Shown: positions 8,918 to 15,871 of the stretch, piece after piece
Layout of the letters: each line of letters begins with the position of its first letter
How positions within the stretch are numbered: position 1 is the first letter of the stretch
Assembly (NCBI GenBank): GCA_000403335.2
Contig: KE159629.1
Coordinates: 831,838-895,837 of the forward strand
Length of the DNA stretch: 64,000 nucleotides
Source: Lachnospiraceae bacterium MD335
GTDB taxonomy: Bacteria > Bacillota > Clostridia > Lachnospirales > Lachnospiraceae
Reading direction: 5' to 3'
The notes under the pieces: model-generated
Told to the model about the DNA's origin: nothing
Databases searched by the model: none
Seen by the model: only the letters and a program-made list of their open reading frames with translations
Translations under genes and position numbers: made by a program

Positions 8918-9304
8918 CTATTCAAACAATGTAAATCCTGTGTTGCCAAGCTTCTCCCGCAGACCGTTCTGAAAGCCCATCATACCGATTGTGTCCTTTA
9001 AATAAGACGCATAGTCCGATGTGCCCGTATCGGCATCCCGGTCTGACAGCGCATTCTTTTGAATGTCAAGCAGTTCGGCAAAATCACCCGTCGCCGTGCT
9101 GCCCGTTTTGGGAAGTGTTCCGTAATCCTTTACATACAACTCTTCTTCGGGCTTTTCCTGTCCGATTACAAATGCCCGTCCGCGCTGGTTATCCATATTC
9201 CTGCCAATCTTCTGAATGGCATACGTGCTGTATGGATTGCCGTGTACCGACGATATTCTGTAATCACGAAGTCCGGAAAAACCTGCAATTGCTGATATTG
9301 ACAT
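8918..9304 (-). CDS. Hypothetical protein, 128 residues
   Basis: Not recognised. No signal peptide or membrane segment; the sequence is soluble and polar, with an N-terminal MSISAIAGFSGLRDY, a central Gly/Thr-rich stretch (TLPKTGSTATGD) and helices DFAELLDIQKNAL and LKDTIGMMGFQNGLREKLG. The ATG at residue 1 follows GGAGGGACTTT; an ATG six codons upstream overlaps that site. It is separated from the DUF1836 gene by 53 bp and may be transcribed with it. The N-terminus is reminiscent of small flagellum- or motility-associated proteins, but that is only a resemblance. Confidence 0.65.
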   Translation of the reverse strand: MSISAIAGFSGLRDYRISSVHGNPYSTYAIQKIGRNMDNQRGRAFVIGQEKPEEELYVKDYGTLPKTGSTATGDFAELLDIQKNALSDRDADTGTSDYASYLKDTIGMMGFQNGLREKLGNTGFTLFE

Positions 9305-9357
9305 AAAGTCCCTCCATTCCAAAAATTTAATGCTTCAATTAAATTATCGGCTGATTT

Positions 9358-9987
9358 TTATTTTTCTTCACTTTTTTTCTTTGCATTCCCGTCCTTTTCC
9401 TGCGTGTTTCTCATGCCGTCGATAAGCCGCTCTATAATCATTTTCTTCATGTAAACGTCAAAGCTCAGGGCACAGATAAACGAGAACAGTTTCAAAAACT
9501 CCTGATCTTCCTTTGGCGCGTCCTCAAAGGTACGCATGGCACAGTCATACTTTTCAATGACATCCTCCTTTAGGCGTCCCATCTGCTCCGCCTTCATGCT
9601 AAAGACCTCCTCGTAAACCGCCTCGATGTCAAAACCTCCGTCCTTTTGAAAAAAGTTTTCCGTCACGGGCGCCAAAAGCGTCTGAATATCGCTAATTGAC
9701 AGAATGCCTTTATAATAGTAAATAAATATCAGAACCAGTACATGCTCCCGGGAATATTTCTTCTTCACCGGAGGAGGCAGCAAATCATTCTTGGCGTAAT
9801 TATTAATCATCGTCTTTGTCATCACCTTATCCGCGTCGGGATAACGTGAACCCCGGCGGAGATTCTTGTCCATAAAAGTTGTCACCTGATCCATATACAA
9901 ATCAATATTCGGAATATCCGCCGCACTGATATGCCCAATGCTGTCCACGTTTTCCATAATTTTATTCAATAAGTCCTTTGTATCCAT
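9358..9987 (-). CDS. DUF1836 domain-containing protein, probable regulator
   Basis: Matches the DUF1836 family of Firmicutes, whose members start with a MerR-like winged helix. Diagnostic stretches are DADKVMTKTMINNYAKNDLLPPPVKKKYSREHV and the following LIFIYYYKGILSISDIQTLL (about residues 60-110). The rest (110-209) is helical and of unknown role. DNA binding is inferred from the MTKTMINNYxK helix-turn pattern; no target is known. The start MDTKDLLNKI is chosen for its GAGAG-rich upstream region, but 14 more in-frame codons with an ATG lie upstream, so the start is not settled. Confidence 0.8.
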   Translation of the reverse strand: MDTKDLLNKIMENVDSIGHISAADIPNIDLYMDQVTTFMDKNLRRGSRYPDADKVMTKTMINNYAKNDLLPPPVKKKYSREHVLVLIFIYYYKGILSISDIQTLLAPVTENFFQKDGGFDIEAVYEEVFSMKAEQMGRLKEDVIEKYDCAMRTFEDAPKEDQEFLKLFSFICALSFDVYMKKMIIERLIDGMRNTQEKDGNAKKKSEEK

Positions 9988-10113
9988 ATTTTCTCTCCAT
10001 CTGCCGTTTTCACGGCTCCGCCAACGCATCTGCTTTTCTACTGATAAGCTACATTATATAGTATTAAAAACTACTTATCAAGACCTTTGAAATATTTTTC
10101 TCTAAAAATGTCG

Positions 10114-10142
10114 TTTACATCCACAGCTTTATATGTTACAAT
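10114..10142 (+). promoter_or_regulatory. Predicted promoter of yerC
   Basis: TTTACA and TACAAT separated by 17 bp, 66 bp upstream of the ATG. Confidence 0.65.
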
Positions 10143-10208
10143 ATTTAAAGTTGTAAAACTTCACAGTAATAAAGTCATAAAAAGCTTACTTGCAAAGGAG
10201 ATGGACGG

Positions 10209-10502
10209 ATGAATAAAAAGATTAAAACAGAGGCTGTCGATCATCTTATCGACGCACTGCTGTGCCTTGAAACCAAAGAGGAAAGCTACAACTTCCTTGA
10301 AGATTTATGCACGGTGAACGAACTGCTCTCCCTCGCACAGCGCTTTGAGGTTGCAACCATGCTGCGCGAACATAGGACCTATATGGAAATTGCAGAAAAA
10401 ACAGGCGCTTCCACCGCGACAATCAGCCGTGTAAACCGCTCGTTAAATTACGGAAGCGACGGCTATGAACTGATATTTGAAAGACTGGGAAAAACTCCCT
10501 AA
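10209..10502 (+). CDS. yerC: YerC/YecD family TrpR-related DNA-binding protein
   Basis: A 97-residue TrpR-superfamily protein. It has the Trp-repressor helical layout, with the turn LSLAQRFEVATML and the DNA-reading helix YMEIAEKTGASTATISRVNRSL. The TrpR-like YerC/YecD family is widespread in Firmicutes and has no established effector; tryptophan binding should not be assumed. The start follows AAAGGAGATGGACGG. It is a single-gene unit with its own promoter and a very strong terminator directly after the stop. Confidence 0.9.
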   Translation: MNKKIKTEAVDHLIDALLCLETKEESYNFLEDLCTVNELLSLAQRFEVATMLREHRTYMEIAEKTGASTATISRVNRSLNYGSDGYELIFERLGKTP

Positions 10503-10548
10503 AATACCGGCACATTCATTTTCATTTTATGAATGTGCCGGTATTTTA
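10501..10548. terminator. Bidirectional terminator between convergent genes
   Basis: Nearly perfect 19-bp stem (AAAATACCGGCACATTCAT and its complement) flanked by A and T tracts, directly between the stop codons of yerC and the convergent M23-like gene. Confidence 0.88.
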
Positions 10549-11277
10549 TCCATACGTTTCCATAAATTCCAACGGATTAATATATTGATTGTTTTCGATA
10601 ATCTGATAGCCAAGCTGCCCATGCCCTATCTCAATTACAAACAATTCCGTAGCTCTTGTGACCTCGTCTCCCTCGTCCACTTTCGGCTTAGAGCCATTTC
10701 TGTAAACGGAATAATATCCGTTGCCGTGATCCACCATAATAATATAACCGCTGCCGCTGTTTCCGGCAATCGACGATACCCTGCCGTTTGCCGTTGCGAC
10801 CACGCCCGTTCCCGGCGCTACCTGAAAATAGGCAATCGGCTGTCCGTCCAACTCATTCTCGCTCTCACTGTACGATGCAGTCCCCTTTAACGGGAATCCT
10901 GACGGCATACAGCTTCGCGCCTGCTGTGCTTCGCGCTCTTCCTCCTTTTGTACCTTATCCTTCACGGTATCGCTTAAAATCGTTACTTTCTCCTGAAGCT
11001 CCGCGTTATATGCCATAGCCTGATTGTATTCTTCCGTGATCTCCTCTATCTGTATTTTCTGCTGGATAATCGTTTTGTTCGCATCTCCCAGCTCTCCTAT
11101 CAAAATAAAACTGTACGTGAACGCTGCTATCAACAGAAATGCAATTGCAGCAAAAAATGCAATAAACACATCCATTTTGACGGAAAGTCTTTTTTCTGTC
11201 ATTGTATCGTCATCCGGCATAAAAAGAACGTTATAACGGACTCTTTTGTGTTCCTGTTTTTTTATGGTATCTTCCAT
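10546..11277 (-). CDS. Membrane-anchored coiled-coil protein with degenerate M23/LytM domain
   Basis: The 243 residues have a cytosolic basic start, one membrane segment (about 37-60), a coiled coil (65-120) and a C-terminal LytM/M23 fold (about 135-240). The fold is recognisable from VAPGTGVVATANGRVSSIAG, GYIIMVDHGNGYYSVY and IEIGHGQLGYQI. The zinc-binding residues are altered: no HxxxD pair sits before the VAPGTGV strand, and the usual HLHFE motif reads HGQLGYQ. Such proteins (SpoIIQ, EnvC types) act as scaffolds or activators of other wall enzymes, so an inactive structural role is inferred. The start follows AGGAGGTGGACAAGG. Confidence 0.85.
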   Translation of the reverse strand: MEDTIKKQEHKRVRYNVLFMPDDDTMTEKRLSVKMDVFIAFFAAIAFLLIAAFTYSFILIGELGDANKTIIQQKIQIEEITEEYNQAMAYNAELQEKVTILSDTVKDKVQKEEEREAQQARSCMPSGFPLKGTASYSESENELDGQPIAYFQVAPGTGVVATANGRVSSIAGNSGSGYIIMVDHGNGYYSVYRNGSKPKVDEGDEVTRATELFVIEIGHGQLGYQIIENNQYINPLEFMETYG

Positions 11278-11425
11278 CCTTGTCCACCTCCTGTTTATTT
11301 GTCGGTCTATTCAATCGTCACAACACCATTTTACCATAAACAAAAAGAAATGAACAACTATTTTTGTATAATTTTTTCAAAAAATTTTAATTTTTCATTA
11401 AATTCGAACATCTTTTTTATTAAGA

Positions 11426-12223
11426 CTATTCTGCGTGTTGGTGACTTCCCGCAATCAGCTCCATAATCCTGTCAACCTCAAGCGTACCGCCGAATAAATC
11501 AAGCGCGCTGCCGACCGTAACGTGAATTCTCCCGCCGCCAAGCGCTTTTATCTTTTTGATGTCCTCATAGCTGTGCACACCGCCCGCATACGTAACAGGC
11601 GTATCCCCGCTCCAGCAGCCAAGCGATTGTACAAGCTGTTCCTCAATACCCTGGTTTTGTCCTTCCACATCCACCGCATGAATCAGAAATTCACCGCAAT
11701 AAGCGCCAAGCATGTCAAGCGTGCGCTCCTCCACCGCCACCTGCGTAAACTTCTGCCACCGGTCCGTTACAATATAATACTTCCCGTCCCTCATACGGCA
11801 GCTCAAATCAAGCACAAGATGTTCCCTGCCTACTGCTGCCCGCATACGCTCAAGATTTTCCATATGGATATGACCGTCCCGAAAGACAAACGAAGTCACG
11901 ATAACATGGGAAGCCCCAGCCGCAAGGTACGCCTCAGCGTTTGTGTCATTGATGCCCCCGCCAATCTGCATCCCCTGCGGGTAGGCGCGAAGTGCGCAAA
12001 GCGCCTGCGCCTTTGTCGCCTCATAATAATCGCTGGAAACAGGATTAAGGAGGATGATATGTCCCCCCTTAATCCCTTTTTCCCGATATAATCCGGCATA
12101 ATAACCGGCATCCTTTGGCGCCACAAAATTTTCCTTCGCACTGTCATTTTTATCTGCAAGAGAAGAACCGACAATCTGCTTTACCTTTCCGTTATGAATG
12201 TCAATGCATGGCCGAAATTCCAT
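11426..12223 (-). CDS. hisA: HisA-type ribotide isomerase, eukaryotic-like form
   Basis: Phosphoribosylformimino-AICAR-phosphate isomerase, histidine step 4. The 265 residues form a single TIM barrel starting FRPCIDIHNGKVKQIVGSS, with the catalytic Asp in CIDIH, the phosphate loop GGGI (IGGGINDTNAEAYL) and AGGVHSYEDI. The insertions place it with the HIS6-like eukaryotic form rather than the usual bacterial HisA. Its ATG lies one base after the dapB stop (TGATATG), so translation is probably coupled. No other histidine gene is in the window. Being co-transcribed with the riboswitch-controlled lysine genes is unusual, so its expression may follow lysine instead of histidine. Confidence 0.85.
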   Translation of the reverse strand: MEFRPCIDIHNGKVKQIVGSSLADKNDSAKENFVAPKDAGYYAGLYREKGIKGGHIILLNPVSSDYYEATKAQALCALRAYPQGMQIGGGINDTNAEAYLAAGASHVIVTSFVFRDGHIHMENLERMRAAVGREHLVLDLSCRMRDGKYYIVTDRWQKFTQVAVEERTLDMLGAYCGEFLIHAVDVEGQNQGIEEQLVQSLGCWSGDTPVTYAGGVHSYEDIKKIKALGGGRIHVTVGSALDLFGGTLEVDRIMELIAGSHQHAE

Positions 12224-12224
12224 A

Positions 12225-12986
12225 TCAGACCTCGCCGATGACATCTTTCATGTCATATTTTCCTGCCGGTTTTCCCTTGAGAAACTTCGCCGCCTGAACC
12301 GCTCCCTTTCCGAAGAGCGCCTTCGAATATGCCCTGTGCGAGAACGTAATGACCTCGTCCTCCCCCGCAAAAATAATGTCATGATCACCGACGATGGTTC
12401 CGCCTCTCACAGCGCTGATTCCGATTTCCTTATCCGTGCGCCGCTCCCGCTTCCCGCTTCTGTCATATACGTATTCGAACTGATTGTCAAACTCCTCGTT
12501 GATTGAATCGGCAAGGGCAAGCGCCGTTCCGCTGGGCGCATCCACCTTGAGGTTGTGATGCTTCTCCACAATTTCAATATCAAAGCCTGCGGGAACAAGC
12601 ACCTGGGCGGCATTCTTTAACAGCTTCAGCAGCATGTTTACGCCGAGCGACATATTCGCGGACTTTAACACCGCAACCTTTTTCGCCGCCTCGTCAACAT
12701 GTGCAAGCTGTGCCTCCGAAAGCCCTGTCGTGCACAATACACAGGGAATCTGTTTTTCCGCGCAGTAATCCAACAGCGCATCGACTGCTGCTGCCGAACA
12801 GAAATCAATCACCACGTCCGCTGCCGCGTCACACTGTGCAATGTTTGTGAACACAGGATATGTATTTTTGATATGGTCAGAGGCATCAATTCCCGCCACG
12901 ATTTCAATATCCTCCTCGGCAGCGATGATATTCGTAATCATCTGTCCCATCTTTCCGTTGCAGCCGTGCATTATTACTTTTGTCAT
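12225..12986 (-). CDS. dapB: 4-hydroxy-tetrahydrodipicolinate reductase
   Basis: Second step of the diaminopimelate/lysine branch; reduces hydroxy-tetrahydrodipicolinate with NAD(P)H. At 253 residues it is the usual family length. The N-terminal Rossmann motif is MHGCNGKMGQ. Diagnostic catalytic motifs are EKHHNLKVDAPSGTA (His-His plus Lys) near residue 145 and the later VRGGTIVGDH with the ISHRAYSR-like FSHRAYSKALF. It lies 32 bp downstream of dapA in the same direction, and its stop is followed after one base by the HisA-like start, forming a three-gene operon. Confidence 0.97.
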   Translation of the reverse strand: MTKVIMHGCNGKMGQMITNIIAAEEDIEIVAGIDASDHIKNTYPVFTNIAQCDAAADVVIDFCSAAAVDALLDYCAEKQIPCVLCTTGLSEAQLAHVDEAAKKVAVLKSANMSLGVNMLLKLLKNAAQVLVPAGFDIEIVEKHHNLKVDAPSGTALALADSINEEFDNQFEYVYDRSGKRERRTDKEIGISAVRGGTIVGDHDIIFAGEDEVITFSHRAYSKALFGKGAVQAAKFLKGKPAGKYDMKDVIGEV

Positions 12987-13018
12987 TTTGTCCTTTATCC
13001 TTTCCCCTTTTCGGTTTA

Positions 13019-13903
13019 TTATAAAATCCCGTATTCTCTCATCGCCTTTTCCAATTTTGCGGCATTCTCCGGCTCCATCTCAGTTAAAGGACGCCTTAAT
13101 ACCCCTGCATTCATTCCCATAAGATTTAACGCTTTCTTGACAGGGATTGGATTAACCTCACAGAACAGCGCATCACAAAGGTCTATCATCCTAAGCTGCT
13201 CCTTACAGCTCTCCTCCACCTTTCCATCAAAATAAAGCTGACAGATGTCATGTGTCTGCTGCGGTACAATATTGGAAGTCACGGAAATAACGCCTTTTCC
13301 GCCAAGCGAAAGAATCGGCACAATCTGATTATCATTTCCGGAATATAAATCCACACAGCCGTCCGCAAGCGCCATCAGTTTTGCAATCTGTGAAATATCG
13401 CCGCTTGCTTCCTTCACGCCCTTAATGTTCTCCACGTCCTTACAAAGGCGCACCACCGTCACCGGCGCGATATTGCAGCCTGTTCTGCTCGGCACATTAT
13501 ATAAAATAATTGGCAGCTTTACGGAATCCGCAATCATCTTATAATGTTCATACAGACCGTTCTGCGTCGCCTTATTGTAGTAAGGCGTCACTAACAAAAG
13601 TCCGTCCACGCCTGCCTTTTGGGCCTCCTGCGAGAGGTAAACCGCCGTTTCGGTACAATTTGAACCGGTACCAGCAATCACGGGCAGTCTGCCGTTTACC
13701 TGCTTCACGCAGAACCGGATAACATCGATATGTTCCTCATGCGTCAGCGTCGATGACTCTCCTGTCGTACCGCACACGATAATCGCATCCGTACCGTTCT
13801 CCACCTGAAAGTCAATCAGCTTCGCAAATGCCTCATAGTCCACTTCTTTGTTTTCTTTCATCGGTGTGACGATTGCCACGCCCGCTCCTGTAAAAATTGC
13901 CAT
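13019..13903 (-). CDS. dapA: 4-hydroxy-tetrahydrodipicolinate synthase
   Basis: Condenses pyruvate with aspartate semialdehyde at the head of lysine and diaminopimelate synthesis. The 294-residue TIM barrel has all key residues: CGTTGESSTL (T46, T47), the catalytic Tyr135 in LYNVPSRTG with Arg140, and the Schiff-base Lys164 in GVKEASGD. The start follows AAAAGGAGGACATACAA. It is the first gene of dapA-dapB-hisA. The leader carries a lysine riboswitch and terminator, so synthesis is expected to stop when lysine is plentiful. Confidence 0.98.
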   Translation of the reverse strand: MAIFTGAGVAIVTPMKENKEVDYEAFAKLIDFQVENGTDAIIVCGTTGESSTLTHEEHIDVIRFCVKQVNGRLPVIAGTGSNCTETAVYLSQEAQKAGVDGLLLVTPYYNKATQNGLYEHYKMIADSVKLPIILYNVPSRTGCNIAPVTVVRLCKDVENIKGVKEASGDISQIAKLMALADGCVDLYSGNDNQIVPILSLGGKGVISVTSNIVPQQTHDICQLYFDGKVEESCKEQLRMIDLCDALFCEVNPIPVKKALNLMGMNAGVLRRPLTEMEPENAAKLEKAMREYGIL

Positions 13904-13938
13904 TTGTATGTCCTCCTTTTTGAATAATCCTAAATATG

Positions 13939-13971
13939 AAAAAAACCGAACATCTTATCTCAGATGACCGG
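13939..13971 (-). terminator. Expression-platform terminator of the lysine riboswitch
   Basis: A hairpin (CATCT/AGATG core extended by a CCGG-side stem) followed by seven Ts on the minus strand, between the aptamer and dapA. This is where a lysine-bound aptamer would stop transcription. Confidence 0.8.
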
Positions 13972-14021
13972 CGTCCCATACTTTAAAATACCATGCGCCG
14001 CATATGCCGGCTTTGGTAAAA

Positions 14022-14184
14022 CGATAGCGCTCCATCTGACGATGACAGTCATACGGCTCTTAACCGCATGCCCAAGACAAGAACCCCCAGGCAGTCCCCG
14101 CTTTCGGCGTCCTTTCCTTTCCCCTCTCCTCATCAGTGCCTGACACCTCCTAAAAGGTACTTTTAAAAAACGCGACCTCTATCC
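14022..14184 (-). promoter_or_regulatory. Lysine riboswitch (L-box) upstream of dapA
   Basis: On the minus strand the leader shows the conserved L-box landmarks in order: GATAGAGGTCGCG at the 5' side of P1, AAAAGTACC, a GGACGCCGAAAGCGG region, CTGGGGGTTCTTG with CTTGGGCAT, GACTGTCATC, and the closing GGAGCGCTATC, whose CTATC pairs with the opening GATAG. The length (about 163 nt) and position between a strong promoter and dapA fit the family, which binds lysine and terminates transcription. Pairing was done by eye. Confidence 0.9.
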
Positions 14185-14207
14185 CCGTATTTTCTTTTCG
14201 TTTCTTT

Positions 14208-14236
14208 ATTATATAGCCTGCAGCGCATACTGTCAA
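14208..14236 (-). promoter_or_regulatory. Promoter of the lysine operon
   Basis: Consensus TTGACA and TATAAT with exactly 17 bp between them, 24 bp upstream of the riboswitch aptamer. Confidence 0.88.
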
Positions 14237-14257
14237 CGGATTGCACAAAAATCCATT

Positions 14258-14308
14258 AAAAAATCCGAAAATATACCGCATCCAAGCCCGTATCTTTTCG
14301 GATTTTTG
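14258..14308. terminator. Terminator after the adenosyltransferase gene
   Basis: Long stem (AAAATCCGAAAAtaTAC with its complement) with A/T tracts on both sides, 30 bp past the stop of the cobalamin adenosyltransferase gene. Confidence 0.75.
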
Positions 14309-14337
14309 TTTCAATTAATTATTTGTTTCCCGCAGTC

Positions 14338-14829
14338 TCAATCTGTCTTACAATCGACCGCCTCAATTTGAAAAATTTCATCTGCAAGCCGGCACACCGC
14401 ATCGTTTAGCCGGATGCCCGTAAGGATGATGCCCACATCCTCTCCCTTTGCCTCGAGAATATGACGCAGGTCCTCAATATCAATTATGCCGTTGTCAATC
14501 AACCCCAACACCTCATCCAAAATCAGAAGGTCGCACTCTCCTGTCGTGAGGACTTTTTTTGCAAAGTTCAAGCCGTTTCGGATGTTGTGGATTTCCTCCT
14601 GCTTACGCTCCTCGGAAAGCTGTGAAAATTCCTCGGCGCTCTTCTCAAAACGGAAAATCTTAATTTCAGGCTCCATCCGCTTTAGAAATTCATCGCTCTG
14701 ATTGCCTTTCAGGAAATTAATGATGACCACATCTTCGCCCATGCCTGCCGTCTGTATGGCTCTGCCAAGCGCAGTGGCAGATTTTCCGTGCCCCTCTCCG
14801 CTGTATACCTGTATTAATCCATCTCCCAT
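14338..14829 (-). CDS. cobA: Cob(I)alamin adenosyltransferase, CobA/BtuR family
   Basis: Transfers the adenosyl group of ATP to cob(I)alamin or corrinoid precursors to make the coenzyme B12 form. The 163 residues show the modified P-loop GEGHGKSATA (11-20) at the N-terminus, VIINFLKGN, and the Walker B-like LLILDEVLGLID. This is the CobA/CobO/BtuR class, not PduO. No other cobalamin gene is near, so salvage or maintenance of the cofactor is the likely job. The ribosome site is weak (AAAGGG about nine bases upstream). Confidence 0.9.
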   Translation of the reverse strand: MGDGLIQVYSGEGHGKSATALGRAIQTAGMGEDVVIINFLKGNQSDEFLKRMEPEIKIFRFEKSAEEFSQLSEERKQEEIHNIRNGLNFAKKVLTTGECDLLILDEVLGLIDNGIIDIEDLRHILEAKGEDVGIILTGIRLNDAVCRLADEIFQIEAVDCKTD

Positions 14830-14917
14830 TTATTAATACCCTTTATCCTTTCCTCGCAGTATAACACCTCACGGCATTATATCATATAAGACCGGATTTG
14901 GCAAGTCTTCAGAACAT

Positions 14918-15589
14918 CTATTCGTCATCTTCATCATCGGGGATTTCAAGCTTGCTGACAGAAACTTCATAAGCAATCCTCTTTTCAAGCTCATCCTCCG
15001 ACAGTTTCTTCATATATTCTCTCGACTGAATGCGTCCCCACACAAGACATCGCTCTCCAACCGCAAAGTTTGCGGCATACCGCGCATTTCTGCCCCAGCA
15101 GATGCAGGGAATATAGTCGGATTTTCCATAAGGACGGTTTACGGCTAAAAGCAAATCTGCAATCTCGCGTCCAAGCGGCGTTTTCCTGTAAATCGGTTCC
15201 TTGCACACATAGCCGTCCAAAAAAATCTGATTCGTCTTAATATTCTCGCTAAGCTCATCTACAAACTCCAGTTCTCTTGCAAATACGGAAAGAACCAGTT
15301 TGTTTTTGTGCTCCTCATGCCTGTTGTATGAGCGGAACTGTCCGTTAATCACTACCATCATCCCCTTATAGTCTCCGCTCACATCGAGAAGTCGTTCCGA
15401 AACCATGACAGGTATAATATCCATTGACTCCGAAAGCCGCGCCACCTGAATATCTACCATATAAAAGCCTTCCGAAAAAATCTCGTGACTAAAGGTGAAA
15501 TCACTGACGATTTCCCCCATAACCGTCACCTGATTGTTTTCAATTACCTGTTCATGATAACCATTTTTTGTCTTCATTGTTTCTTGCAT
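14918..15589 (-). CDS. Single-stranded DNA-binding protein with two OB folds
   Basis: A 223-residue protein with two SSB-like OB-fold units: residues about 18-112 (NNQVTVMGEIVSDFTFSHE to VFARELEFV) and 117-215 (NQIFLDGYVCKEPIYRKTPLGREIADLLLAVNR, CICWGRNAR, VWGRIQSREY). The second half is the closest to PriB/SSB. There is no acidic DDDIPF-like SSB tail; it ends in DDEDDE, which is acidic but lacks the terminal Phe. The start follows GGGAG by ten bases. It is a divergent neighbour of typA. A replication accessory role is inferred from family only. Confidence 0.82.
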   Translation of the reverse strand: MQETMKTKNGYHEQVIENNQVTVMGEIVSDFTFSHEIFSEGFYMVDIQVARLSESMDIIPVMVSERLLDVSGDYKGMMVVINGQFRSYNRHEEHKNKLVLSVFARELEFVDELSENIKTNQIFLDGYVCKEPIYRKTPLGREIADLLLAVNRPYGKSDYIPCICWGRNARYAANFAVGERCLVWGRIQSREYMKKLSEDELEKRIAYEVSVSKLEIPDDEDDE

Positions 15590-15805
15590 TGATTTTAATC
15601 TCCCTTCGTCTTTCTGTTACCATCATATGCCATTTTATACGAAAAATAAAGTTGTAAATATCGCGCAAACCGCCGGAATTCGGGCATTTTCCGCAGCGTA
15701 TGACAAGATAATCCACAGCGGCAGGCTCTTTTTCCTATTATTTTGCAAATCGCTGTAGAAATTTTCAAAAAAGTTTTTGTCACCTTTGTTTTTGCGCAAT
15801 TCGTG

Positions 15806-15834
15806 TTGCAAAATGGCTTTAACGGTGCTATACT
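15806..15834 (+). promoter_or_regulatory. Promoter of typA
   Basis: TTGCAA and TATACT separated by 17 bp, 37 bp upstream of the ATG. The rest of the 15590-15871 gap shows no gene. Confidence 0.75.
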
Positions 15835-15871
15835 ATTACAGTTTTGAAAACGTAAGGAAGGATAGGAATTT

